Source: Reyranellaceae bacterium (GTDB lineage Bacteria; Pseudomonadota; Alphaproteobacteria; Reyranellales; Reyranellaceae). Taken from it: DNA of 57,937 bases. Location: positions 1-57,937 of the forward strand of contig JALHMM010000034.1 of the NCBI GenBank assembly GCA_022844045.1, given 5' to 3'. Within the stretch, counting starts at the first letter, position 1; each line of letters opens with the position of its first letter. The notes under the pieces are model-generated. The model was not told the origin of the DNA and did no database searches. It saw only the letters and a program-made list of their open reading frames with translations. The position numbers and the translations under genes are program-made. Of the stretch, positions 16,311 through 24,447 are shown one piece after another.

Positions 16311-17069
16311 ATGCCCGGAACCCTGCTGATCACCGGTGGCGCCAGCGGCATCGGCGCCGAGACCGCGCGCCGCGCCGTGTCGCGCGGCTACAAGAGTATC
16401 GCGATCAACTACCGCTCACGCGCCGACCAGGCGAAGGCCGTGGTCGCCGACATCACCGCGCAGGGCGGCAAGGCCGTCGCCATCGCCGGCGACATGGCGC
16501 GCGAAGCCGACATCCTCAGGATGTTCGAGGAGACCGAGCGCGCGCTGGGGCCGATCACGCACCTGGTCAACAGCGCCGGCATCGGCGCGCGGGCCCGCGT
16601 CGCGGAGTACGACGCCGCGACGATCACCCATCTCTTCGCGGTCAACGTCACCGGCCTGATGCTGTGCTGCCGCGAAGCGGCCAAGCGCCTGTCGACCAAG
16701 CACGGCGGCAAGGGCGGCGCGATCGTCAATGTCTCGTCGATGGCGGCGACCTTGGGCGGCCGGCCCGGCTCCTCGGCCTATGCCGCGACCAAGGGCGCCG
16801 TCGATTCCTTCACCAAGGCCTTCGCCCGCGAGGTCGCCGACGAAGGCATCCGGGTCAACTCGATGCGGCCCGGCATGGTGCTGACCGAGATGACCGAAGC
16901 GCGGCTGAAAGAGCCGGCTTATCGCGCCGGCATCGAGGCCTCGATCCCGATGCGCCGCGTCGGCCTGCCGCACGAGATCGCCGACGCCATCCTGTGGCTG
17001 CTGTCCGACGAGGCCTCCTTTATCACCGGCGCGATGATCGACGCCGCCGGCGGTGGCTACAACATCTAG
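16311..17069 (+). CDS. Short-chain dehydrogenase/reductase (SDR)
   Basis: This 252-residue classical SDR has the cofactor motif TGGASGIG (residues 8-15) and NSAGIGA for the central sheet. The catalytic set is Ser in VNVSSMA and Tyr-x3-Lys in SAYAATKGA, and the C terminus is FITGAMIDAAGGGYNI. Arg-rich residues after the second strand (NYRSRADQ) suggest NADP preference. The gene starts 5 bases after the permease stop and closes the importer operon, so it probably oxidises or reduces the imported sugar or polyol. The exact substrate is not visible. Confidence 0.92.
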   Translation: MPGTLLITGGASGIGAETARRAVSRGYKSIAINYRSRADQAKAVVADITAQGGKAVAIAGDMAREADILRMFEETERALGPITHLVNSAGIGARARVAEYDAATITHLFAVNVTGLMLCCREAAKRLSTKHGGKGGAIVNVSSMAATLGGRPGSSAYAATKGAVDSFTKAFAREVADEGIRVNSMRPGMVLTEMTEARLKEPAYRAGIEASIPMRRVGLPHEIADAILWLLSDEASFITGAMIDAAGGGYNI

Positions 17070-17079
17070 AGCAAGACCC

Positions 17080-17146
17080 CTGTCATCCCGAGCGCAGCGA
17101 GGGATCTAGGCTGACCCTGGGTCCCTCGCTGCGCTCGGGATGACAG
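17080..17146. repeat. REP-like hairpin, CTGTCATCCCGAGCG family
   Basis: An inverted repeat with near-perfect arms (left from CTGTCATCCCGAG, right ending GGGATGACAG at 17146) sits between the convergent SDR and LLM genes. It is well placed as a bidirectional terminator. Confidence 0.88.
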
Positions 17147-17153
17147 TGGTGAT

Positions 17154-18095
17154 TCAGCCGACCAGCGGCATGACCTCACCAGCGAATCGGCGCAGCCGCT
17201 CGATGCTCTGCGCCACGCTTTCGCTGCGGAAGTCGAAGATCAGCTCGTGCACGCCGATGGCGGCGAAGGAGCGGATGTCGCTGGCGATCTCATCCGGCGT
17301 GCCGGAGAAGCTGCGCCGCGTGCCGTCGCGATCGGGCACCGCGCTGTCGTAGAGCGGCGCCTTGTAGGAGATCACGAGCTTCGAGAAGTCGCGGCCCTCG
17401 GCCTCGGTCATCTGCTTGAGCGTCGCCAAATGCGCGCGCATCTCCTGCGGCGGCAGTGGCGAGGCGGCGATGGCGCCCACCGGGTGCCAGCCGTCGCCGT
17501 GCTTGGCGGTGCGCCGCAGCGCCGGGCGCGAATGACCGCCGACCCAGATCGGCGGATGCGGCTTCTGCAGCGGGAACGGCTCGGCGCGGATGTCGTTGTA
17601 GCTGTAGAACGCGCCCTTGAAGCTGGCCGGCGACCGCGTCCAGAGCTGCTTGAAGATCGCGATCCACTCGTCGCTGACGGCGCCGCGCTGCTCGAAGTCG
17701 GGACTGTCGAGCGCCTCGAACTCCTCCTTCAGCCAGCCGATGCCGACGCCCAGGGTCACGCGCCCACCGCTCAGGACGTCGAGCGTCGCCACCATCTTCG
17801 CGGTCAGCACGGGATTGCGATAGGGCAGCACCAGCACCGAGGTCACCAGCCGCAGCCGCTCGGTCGCGCCAGCCACCACACCGAGGATCGACAGCGCCTC
17901 CAGCGCGTCGCCGCCGCCGGGATGCTTGCGGTCGAGCGTGTAGGGATAGTCCGACGTGCTCTGCACCGGAAAGACGACGTGGTCGGCGATCATCGCCGAA
18001 TGCATGCCCAGCCGCTCGCCCTCGCGCGCCAGGGCGAGAATACCCTCGCGCGTCGCGGTCGGACCGCGGGTGGGCAGGTAGAAGCCGTAGCGCAT
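17154..18095 (-). CDS. LLM-class F420-dependent oxidoreductase-like protein
   Basis: This 313-residue luciferase-family protein has the F420-type pattern: MRYGFYLPTRGPTATREGIL at the start, HSAMIADHVVFP, LVTSVLVLPYRNPVLTAKM, GRVTLGVGIGWLKEEFEAL and PPIWVGGHSRPALRRTAKHG. The last section has FSGTPDEIASDIRSFAAIGV, typical of the TIGR03619-like group. Alphaproteobacterial members may use FMN or F420. It is divergently transcribed from the second caspase gene, whose start lies 78 bases away. Confidence 0.85.
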   Translation of the reverse strand: MRYGFYLPTRGPTATREGILALAREGERLGMHSAMIADHVVFPVQSTSDYPYTLDRKHPGGGDALEALSILGVVAGATERLRLVTSVLVLPYRNPVLTAKMVATLDVLSGGRVTLGVGIGWLKEEFEALDSPDFEQRGAVSDEWIAIFKQLWTRSPASFKGAFYSYNDIRAEPFPLQKPHPPIWVGGHSRPALRRTAKHGDGWHPVGAIAASPLPPQEMRAHLATLKQMTEAEGRDFSKLVISYKAPLYDSAVPDRDGTRRSFSGTPDEIASDIRSFAAIGVHELIFDFRSESVAQSIERLRRFAGEVMPLVG

Positions 18096-18173
18096 GGTCG
18101 AGACTCCCGGTGGCTCGTTCGACTGTAGCTTGCTATGACTTCCGCCGCGACCTGCTCGGTCGGGAGGCTGGCT

Positions 18174-19727
18174 TTGCGTCACGTCTTGCGCGCCTTGGGC
18201 GCGATCTTCTTCACGGTGGCCTGCGCCTCGGCGTCGGCGCAGTCGCCGCCGGACAGCGGCCTGCGCGTGGCGCTGGTGATCGGCAACGGCGCCTATCGCT
18301 CGATCGAGCGCCTCGCCAATCCGGTCAACGACGCGGTGGCGATCGCCGCTCGGCTCGAGGCGCTGGGCTTCGAGCTGGTCGGCGACGGCCCACAGATGGA
18401 CCTCGACAGAGCCGGCTTCGAGCGCGCGCTGGAGAATTTCCGCAAGCAGATCCGCCGCGCCGATGTGGCGCTGTTCTTCTACGCCGGCCACGGCGTGCAG
18501 ATCGCGGGCGTCAATTGGTTGGTGCCGGTGTCGGCCGCGCCGCGCATCGAGGCCGATATCGCGCGGCAGATGATCAATGCCAACGACGTGCTGGCGCTGA
18601 TGAGGGGCGCGCGCGCCAAGCTCAACGTCGTGATCCTCGACGCCTGCCGCGACGATCCGTTCGCCGCCGCCGCGGACAGCCCACCGCCGCCGGCGCAGAC
18701 GCCGACGCCGATTCCTGTGGTGAAGCCAACGCCATCGCCACCGCCGGGCAAGGCACCGACGACGGCCAAGCCGGCGACGCGCGGCGCCGGCGGCGGGCTG
18801 GGCCGCATGGACGCGCCCGACAACACGCTGATCGCCTATGCCACGCAGCCCGGCAACGTCGCGCTCGACGGCAGCGGCGGGAACAGCCCCTACAGCAGGG
18901 CGCTGGCCGAAGCGATCGGCCTGCCCGGCCTGGAGATCCGCCGCGTGTTCAACGAAGTCGGCGTGCGCGTACGGCGCGCCACCAATGGCCAGCAGCAGCC
19001 CTGGCTGTCGGCCTCGCCGATCGAGCGCGAGGTCTATTTCGCCGGCCGCCCCAGCAATCTCGCGACACAGCCGGCCAGCCCCGAGCTGAACTGGGCGATC
19101 GGCACCTGGCAAGGCCGCATCCTCGACTATCCGCGCAACTGGGAGGCGGAGCGCGCCTGGGCCGTGGCCAATGTCGATGGCCGGCTGAAATGCTTCTGGC
19201 AGGCGCGCGGCGCGCCGCAGGAGCAGATCAGCTGCGCGATCACCTCGGACGAGGTCGTCGTCGCGACGGCAGGTGGCGCACCCAACGTCAAGCTGCGCCG
19301 CGACGGCGACAAGCTGCTCGGCACTTTCCTGCGCGCGGGCATGGACACGCAGTACCGAATGGAACTCAAGCGCGTCAGCACGACGATCGTGCGCTGGCCC
19401 GACCTGTCGACGCCGCAGCCGGCGAACGCCGACAATCGCTGGGCCATCGGCCTGTGGGCGGGCCAGATCCAGGACTACGGCAAGGGCAAGTCGGCCGGCC
19501 GCGAGCTGAGGATCGAAGTGGTCGACGACGTGCTGCGGTGCTTGTGGCGCGACGTGGCGGCGCCCTTCACACCAGTGCCCTGCGGCGTCAGCGATCGCGC
19601 CGTGCTCCTGCGTTCGCGCGGCGGCTCGGATATCGAGCTCACCCGCACCGGCGCCCCGCTATCGGGCACGATCCGCGCGCGCTCGAGCCAGAAGATCTAC
19701 CGCCTGTCCCTGCAGAAGCGCTCGTAG
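18174..19727 (+). CDS. Secreted caspase-like (peptidase C14) protein, second paralogue
   Basis: The start is placed at TTG 18174, which has GGGAGG seven bases upstream, in preference to the in-frame ATG at 18135. This gives a clean signal peptide (MRHVLRALGAIFFTVACASA) and puts the catalytic residues at His106 (FFYAGHGVQI) and Cys158 (ILDACRDDPF), exactly as in the paralogue at 8795. The 517-residue protein differs mainly by a proline-rich linker (about residues 167-205, PPPPAQTPTPIPVVKPTPSP) after the catalytic Cys region. It keeps the GLGRMDAPDNTLIAYATQPG segment and two C-terminal beta-rich units starting WAIGTWQGRILDYP and RWAIGLWAGQIQD. It is probably a periplasmic or secreted peptidase. 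Confidence 0.87.
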   Translation: MRHVLRALGAIFFTVACASASAQSPPDSGLRVALVIGNGAYRSIERLANPVNDAVAIAARLEALGFELVGDGPQMDLDRAGFERALENFRKQIRRADVALFFYAGHGVQIAGVNWLVPVSAAPRIEADIARQMINANDVLALMRGARAKLNVVILDACRDDPFAAAADSPPPPAQTPTPIPVVKPTPSPPPGKAPTTAKPATRGAGGGLGRMDAPDNTLIAYATQPGNVALDGSGGNSPYSRALAEAIGLPGLEIRRVFNEVGVRVRRATNGQQQPWLSASPIEREVYFAGRPSNLATQPASPELNWAIGTWQGRILDYPRNWEAERAWAVANVDGRLKCFWQARGAPQEQISCAITSDEVVVATAGGAPNVKLRRDGDKLLGTFLRAGMDTQYRMELKRVSTTIVRWPDLSTPQPANADNRWAIGLWAGQIQDYGKGKSAGRELRIEVVDDVLRCLWRDVAAPFTPVPCGVSDRAVLLRSRGGSDIELTRTGAPLSGTIRARSSQKIYRLSLQKRS

Positions 19728-19821
19728 CCGCCAGCGTCGCTTTGACTGCGGCCGATCTTTGCTTTAGACGGCGGCCCCCGCGTTTCGTCGTCGAGGGCTA
19801 TCGCATGTGCTGTTCAAAATC

Positions 19822-19984
19822 TACCTTCCCCCGCTGGCGGGGGAAGGTGGCGCGAAGCGCCGGATGGGGGTGGTTGCCGAAGACGAAGGAGATGTCTCAG
19901 GACAGATCTCGTCTGGCTGCGCGAGCCACCCCCATCCGTCAGCGCTACGCGCTGCCACCTTCCCCCGCCAGCGGGGGAAGGTAA
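19822..19984. mobile_element. MITE-like element, about 163 bp (copy B)
   Basis: The termini are TACCTTCCCCCGCTGGCGGG and the inverted CCGCCAGCGGGGGAAGGTA. The nested inner pair GGATGGGGGTGG/CCACCCCCATCC is kept, but the hairpin tips and core differ from copies A and C. It fills most of the gap between the caspase gene and the Hsp70 gene. TA dinucleotides at both ends fit a Tc1/mariner (IS630)-type target duplication. Confidence 0.72.
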
Positions 19985-20003
19985 GACTACCCGATACCCC
20001 CAA

Positions 20004-21338
20004 ATGCAATCCCTCGCCCGGCCGCGCGTTCTCGGCATCGATTTCGGCACGACGAACACCGTCGTCGCCATCGCATCGAATGCCGGCGCTATCTCGACGC
20101 TCAGCCTGCCGACGGGGCGCGGGGTGGCGACGGCGTTCCGCTCGGTACTGGCGTTCCACGAGGGCGACGGCGGCCGGCCGGTCGCCGAGGTCGGGCCGTG
20201 GGCGATCGAGGATTTCCTCAAGCATCCCGCCGGCACGCGGCTGATCCAGTCGTTCAAGACCTACGCCGCCAGCGCCCGCTTCGACGGCACGCGCATCTTC
20301 AACAGAACCTTCCTGTTCGAGGATCTGGTCGGTACCTACTTCCGGCACCTATGGCGGCATGCCGAGGGCGCGATCGATCCGCGTGGCCTCTCCACCATCG
20401 TCGGCCGGCCGGTGACCTTCGCCGGCGCCGATCCGGTCGATGCGCTGGCCATGCAACGCTATGCCAGCGCTTTCGGCCGCGACGCGCGCTACGTCTACGA
20501 GCCGGTCGCCGCCGCGCTGTTCTTCGCCCGCGGCTTCAACGAGGACGCGACGGTGCTGGTCGGCGATTTCGGCGGCGGCACCAGCGACTTCTCGATCACG
20601 CGATTCTCTCGCAATGGCGAACGCATAAGCGCCGTACCGCTAGCGCATGCCGGCGTCGCCTGCGCCGGCGATTCGTTCGACTACCAGATCATCAGCCACG
20701 CGGTCTCGCCGCTGCTGGGCATGGGCGGCACCTACGTGTCGAACGGCAAGACGCTGACGATTCCCAACCACTTCTACGCCGCGCTGGCGCGCTGGAACCA
20801 GCTGGCGCTGATGAAGTGGTCGAAGGACATGCGCGACCTGCGCGACTTGCGCGAGCAGGCCGAGGATCGCGAGGCGCTCGACCGCTTCGTCGAGCTGCTG
20901 GAGAACGACTACAGCTACGCCCTGTTCCGCGCCGTCTCCGCCGCCAAGGAAGCGTTGTCGAGCGAACACAGCACCCACCTCACCTTCCGCGCCGGCTCGA
21001 TCGACATCAACCGGAAGATCACACGCCGTGATTTCGAACGCTGGATCGGCGGCGAACTGAACGAGATCCGCCGCACGGTCGACGAGACGCTGCGCCGCGC
21101 CGCGCTCAGCGACGCCGATATCGACAAGATCTACCTGACAGGCGGGTCGTCCTTCGTGCCGGCTGTGCGCGCGATCTTCACCGAGCGATTCGGCGCGACG
21201 AAAGTCCATCGCGGCAGCGAGTTCGAGTCCATCGCCCAGGGCCTGGCCCTGGTCGGCACCGAGCCCGACCCGGCGCAGTGGTACGCGGCGGTGACGATGG
21301 ATGCCGCGTCTGAGCCGAGACCTTCGGCGCGCCGTTGA
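20004..21338 (+). CDS. Hsp70-family ATPase lacking a substrate-binding domain (YegD-like)
   Basis: This 444-residue actin-fold ATPase has phosphate 1 GIDFGTTNTVVA (about residues 11-22), a phosphate 2 region GDFGGGTSDFS and adenosine motif TGGSSFVPAVRAIF. It is about 200 residues shorter than DnaK and has no substrate-binding beta sandwich or lid, as in E. coli YegD and related Hsp70-like proteins. It has no DnaJ or GrpE partner nearby. It may act as a nucleotide-dependent scaffold or regulator instead of a folding chaperone. It is monocistronic and preceded by a MITE-like repeat. Confidence 0.88.
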   Translation: MQSLARPRVLGIDFGTTNTVVAIASNAGAISTLSLPTGRGVATAFRSVLAFHEGDGGRPVAEVGPWAIEDFLKHPAGTRLIQSFKTYAASARFDGTRIFNRTFLFEDLVGTYFRHLWRHAEGAIDPRGLSTIVGRPVTFAGADPVDALAMQRYASAFGRDARYVYEPVAAALFFARGFNEDATVLVGDFGGGTSDFSITRFSRNGERISAVPLAHAGVACAGDSFDYQIISHAVSPLLGMGGTYVSNGKTLTIPNHFYAALARWNQLALMKWSKDMRDLRDLREQAEDREALDRFVELLENDYSYALFRAVSAAKEALSSEHSTHLTFRAGSIDINRKITRRDFERWIGGELNEIRRTVDETLRRAALSDADIDKIYLTGGSSFVPAVRAIFTERFGATKVHRGSEFESIAQGLALVGTEPDPAQWYAAVTMDAASEPRPSARR

Positions 21339-21369
21339 CCGACTCGCCGCGCCCGTCGCACCGGGCGGG

Positions 21370-21996
21370 CTAGTACGGGGAGTCGTACGGCAGGCCGACT
21401 GTGTCCTGCAGTGTGCCGTCGGGCAGAGCCTCGACGACCTGCCCCTCCCAATCCATGCCGCTGGCCTGGGCGCGCTCGGCGGCATGGACGCGAATCCCCC
21501 ACAGGCTGGCAAGCGCCTTCATCATGTCCAGCCCGACGAGATTGGCGACACCGCAGCCGCGGAATTCGAAGCGCGTGGCGGGGTGCCGCGAGAAATAGGG
21601 CCTGAGATGAGCCAGGGCGGTGCTCCGCTTACGCACGTGCTCGACGGTGAATGGCTTGTTGCCCAGGATCGCCTCGCCGGTGGGAGCCTCATCGCGCAGG
21701 TCGAACACGTAAGCGTGCGCCCACAGACGCAGCACGCTGATCGAGCGCTCCATCATCGACACGGCCTCGGTGACCTGGATCACGAAGGAGTCGATGGGGT
21801 CTTCGTTCTTCTTGGGTCGGAACTGGACCAGTATCGAGGCGTTGGCGCGATTGTTGATGTTGTTGTTGTTGACGGCGGCCGCGACCATATTCATCCCGTC
21901 GCCGAGCATGTCGACGACATCGACCCTGAGCGTCGAGCCCAGCTTGCGCGACTGCTCCATGCCGTAAGTCTGAACTAGCCTGCGCGGCGGCCTCAT
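21370..21996 (-). CDS. Unrecognised protein with a clan CD-like His...GC pattern
   Basis: The start is set at ATG 21996, with GGGGGAG seven bases upstream; an upstream ATG pair at 22026 has a weaker site. The 208-residue product has an asparagine-rich run (NNNNINN, residues 43-49) and a hydrophobic strand with His94 (LWAHAYVF). The strand-then-Cys pattern RFEFRGCGVANLVG has Cys148, and GIRVHAAE follows. That order resembles C80/DUF4347-type caspase-fold domains, but the match is weak and the His is not in a classical GHG. It has no signal peptide. It lies 215 bases downstream of the C80-like gene on the same strand. Function unknown. Confidence 0.55.
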   Translation of the reverse strand: MRPPRRLVQTYGMEQSRKLGSTLRVDVVDMLGDGMNMVAAAVNNNNINNRANASILVQFRPKKNEDPIDSFVIQVTEAVSMMERSISVLRLWAHAYVFDLRDEAPTGEAILGNKPFTVEHVRKRSTALAHLRPYFSRHPATRFEFRGCGVANLVGLDMMKALASLWGIRVHAAERAQASGMDWEGQVVEALPDGTLQDTVGLPYDSPY

Positions 21997-22211
21997 GCGG
22001 TAGCTCCCCCGAACCTTCACCATCATACTCTCGCCGCCCCGTCGTCGCCATGGGCCAGTGCGGCCGGCGGACTCGAGCGGACAATCTCCGGCAGCCTCGG
22101 CGCGCCGACTCCCGCTGTCGCCGGACACGAGATGAGACGGCATTGACTGCCCGACGCCGGCCACGCCGGGCGACTGTCAGGTCAATATCGATGTCTCAGG
22201 ACGTCGCGAGC

Positions 22212-22868
22212 TCAGTAGACCCATTGGCGCATCTGCTTGTTGCCATCCCAATAGAATCTCAGCTTTGTCGATTCCGCCTTGTTGATGCGCATTTCGTCTT
22301 TCGACAGGACGAACTTTCGCCCCTTCATGTCGGCGAACGTCTCTTCGTCGCTGAACTTCTCCTTGTGGATGTCGGAGAAGACGCCGACCGATTGAATGCG
22401 CGCGAAAATCGGGGCTTCGATGCCGTGCTTCTTCTTTAGGTGGTACTGAAGCTTGCTCGCGAAGGAATCCTCCCAGTCCGTGACCTCGGGTGGGTATTTG
22501 TCGTCGATGTTCTTCGCCGCTTCGCAGCCGATGATGCTGATCACGCCTTTGCCATTGAACTTCGCACCGCCCAGAAGATCCGCCACCTGCTCGGAGGACC
22601 AACTGCCAAGTCTATGCGCGAGCCAGGCGGCATGACCCAACAAGTAGATTCGTACGCCTTTCAACTTCTGCCCGTAGATCGTGAAGAATCCCTTCAGCAG
22701 GTCCGCCTCCTTCTTGGCTGCCGGATGATCCTTCAGCACGCCGTCGAAAGTCTCCAGACCAACCAATTTGGCTTTGTGCTTGAGCGCATCGATCGATTTG
22801 GAGATCAGATTGGCGTCATCGCCACTTGAAAATGCGATAATGACTTGTCCCGCATAAATCTTGTGCAT
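22212..22868 (-). CDS. Stand-alone C80-like (MARTX/toxin CPD-like) cysteine peptidase domain protein
   Basis: The ATG at 22868 has GAGGGGG at good spacing; the GTG six bases earlier does not. The whole 218-residue protein follows the layout of the MARTX and clostridial-toxin cysteine protease domain. There is an opening strand GQVIIAF, a strand with His79 (RIYLLGHA), an SSEQVADLL helix, a strand with Cys115 (ISIIGCEAAK), and a closing basic section with RKFVLSKDE and WDGNKQ. In toxins this domain cuts the polypeptide when inositol hexakisphosphate binds. Here it is not attached to any toxin and has no signal peptide. Base composition is clearly lower in GC than the surroundings, suggesting transfer. 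The family call rests on motif layout only. Confidence 0.62.
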   Translation of the reverse strand: MHKIYAGQVIIAFSSGDDANLISKSIDALKHKAKLVGLETFDGVLKDHPAAKKEADLLKGFFTIYGQKLKGVRIYLLGHAAWLAHRLGSWSSEQVADLLGGAKFNGKGVISIIGCEAAKNIDDKYPPEVTDWEDSFASKLQYHLKKKHGIEAPIFARIQSVGVFSDIHKEKFSDEETFADMKGRKFVLSKDEMRINKAESTKLRFYWDGNKQMRQWVY

Positions 22869-23271
22869 AGGCACCCCCTCACGCGATCAGCGTCAGCCAA
22901 CATCGTGCGGCCGGCAGGCAGCCTGCATCTGCAGCATCACGTTACCTTTCCCGGAGTTCGCACGTCTACGGCGTTCCCGCCGCGCCCTTTCCCCGCTTCC
23001 AAGATGTCGCTCGAACAACACCAGTTCGCGCAGCGACGCTCGACGGTATAGCGGCCCCAAACGCGAGCCGGCTGCCGCCATGCCCTGCAACGGATGCGAC
23101 GATCTGTGACTTGGCGCGCAGCCGGAAGGCGGCCGCAAGCGCAGTATCAGCCAGGTCACAAGCATCCGATCGGACTTCGAAAAGATTCGTCTCGGCTTCG
23201 AGCACGGTGCGGTGCACTATCCTGCCGATCCGCCTTCCATCGCGCCGTCCCCGCCGAACAGGAGGTTCGTC
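22869..23271. other. Divergent intergenic region, no gene seen
   Basis: These 403 bases separate the divergent C80-like and DUF1906 genes. I see no convincing coding frame and no long palindrome. The region must hold both promoters. A GAAC-N7-GTTC at 23013-23027 is an inverted, not direct, arrangement and is not taken as a LexA site. Confidence 0.5.
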
Positions 23272-23988
23272 ATGGCCAACGAGCCTTGGATGCAGCTCTT
23301 CCCCGGCTGGCAGAAGCCCGACAAGCCGACCGCTTTCGACTGCTACGGCAATTGCGTCCACGCGCTGCCGACGATGAAGAAGCTCGGGTACAATATCGCG
23401 ATCCGCTACTACGACCACACGGCCAATACCAAGCACCCCAGCGACAAGATCCTCACCGTGCACGAGGCGCATCAGATCCTGCACGAGGGCTTCGACATCG
23501 TCGTGGTCTATGAATCGACGAACAACCTGAAGTACCTCAATGGCGAGCCCGACGGGCTGCTGCACGGCCGGCGCGCCGGCCTTTATGCCACGAACACGAT
23601 CCAACAGCCGATGGGGAGCGCCATCTACTTCGCCGTCGACCTCGACATCGGCTCCTACAATATCAAGTCGAAGATCCTGCCCTATTTCCGGGGCGTGATC
23701 GCCGGAATGAAGGAAGTGTGCCTGGGCGGCATCCCCTACAAGGTGGGGGTCTATGGATCGGGTGCCACCTGCGCCGCCGTGTATGAGGCCGGGCTGGCGC
23801 AGTTCTACTGGCTGGCCAATGCCACGGGCTGGGCCGGCTACAACGACTTCAAGGCCTCGGACCGCTGGCACCTGATGCAGAAGATCACGAAGAAGGAGAA
23901 CATCTCGGCGCGGTCGAAATTCGCCTTCGACCCGAACATCGTCGGCAAACCTGATGTCGGGCAGTTCACCGAGCGTCAGATCCTCTAG
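23272..23988 (+). CDS. DUF1906 glycoside hydrolase-like protein
   Basis: This 238-residue protein starts at ATG 23272 behind AGGAGG. It matches the DUF1906 (Rv2525c-like, GH25-like barrel) pattern: AFDCYGNCV at strand 1, NIAIRYYDH, VVVYESTNN, AIYFAVDLDI with two acidic residues at the expected catalytic strand, and KVGVYGSGATCAAV. Relatives are thought to act on peptidoglycan or other cell-surface glycans. This one lacks a signal peptide, so it would need another export route or act inside the cell. It is divergent from the C80-like gene in the same low-GC block. Confidence 0.8.
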   Translation: MANEPWMQLFPGWQKPDKPTAFDCYGNCVHALPTMKKLGYNIAIRYYDHTANTKHPSDKILTVHEAHQILHEGFDIVVVYESTNNLKYLNGEPDGLLHGRRAGLYATNTIQQPMGSAIYFAVDLDIGSYNIKSKILPYFRGVIAGMKEVCLGGIPYKVGVYGSGATCAAVYEAGLAQFYWLANATGWAGYNDFKASDRWHLMQKITKKENISARSKFAFDPNIVGKPDVGQFTERQIL

Positions 23989-24187
23989 TCGAGTAGAGAG
24001 TTAAGCCCGCCCCGGTAGCCGAGAGCACAGCCCGAAGAGCAAAGGCACGCCTGGTTGATGTGTCCGCGATTGGCGCGCTGGCCGCGCACATGACGCAATC
24101 CGCGCCACCCCTCGCCAGCCACGCCGCAGCCAACGAGGATTTCCGCTCGTCCAGATGGCCTCGCCGACCCGGCCGCTATGCCCCTCC

Positions 24188-24212
24188 TAAATTATTGATT
24201 TCATTGAAATAA
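24188..24212 (-). terminator. Possible terminator of the tRNA-Ser gene
   Basis: An AT-rich imperfect inverted repeat (AATTATTgATTTCA/TGAAATAATT) lies 10 bases after the 3' end of the tRNA on the minus strand. The stem is weak and no long T run follows. Confidence 0.3.
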
Positions 24213-24222
24213 TTGGGATAAA

Positions 24223-24316
24223 TGGCGGAGGGGAAGGGATTCGAACCCTCGATAAGGCTTTAAGGCCCTATAACGGTTTAGCAAACCGCCGCCTTCGACC
24301 GCTCGGCCACCCCTCC
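24223..24316 (-). tRNA. tRNA-Ser, anticodon GCU
   Basis: The 94-nucleotide gene encodes its own CCA (complement of 24223-24225). Acceptor stem GGAGGGG pairs with CCCCTCC and the discriminator is G, as in serine tRNAs. The anticodon loop is TTGCTAA (GCU, reading AGC/AGU), the long variable arm is ATAGGGCCTTAAAGCCTTAT, and the T loop is TTCGAAT. The 3' end faces the low-GC block at 21370-23988, a typical position for island integration. Confidence 0.96.
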
Positions 24317-24447
24317 GCAGGGACCGCCAAGACCCGAGGGTCGTCAACCACGACGGATGCGCGGCGGTTCTAACCGGGCACCGCCCGGCCTGTCAACGAA
24401 AGCGGCGGATTCGGCAAAAGAATCAATGATTTCCGAGTGCTTGAGCG

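Noticed and set aside
18135..18173. ATG 18135 as the start of the second caspase
   Set aside because: It lacks a good ribosome-binding site and would place 13 extra residues before the signal peptide. TTG 18174 has GGGAGG and aligns the protein exactly with its paralogue.
23013..23027. GAAC-N7-GTTC as a LexA site
   Set aside because: The alphaproteobacterial site is a direct repeat. This one is inverted and lies far from both start codons.
21370..24316. Complete integrative island at tRNA-Ser
   Set aside because: No integrase gene and no direct repeat of the tRNA 3' end were found on the left side. Transfer is suggested only by composition and position.
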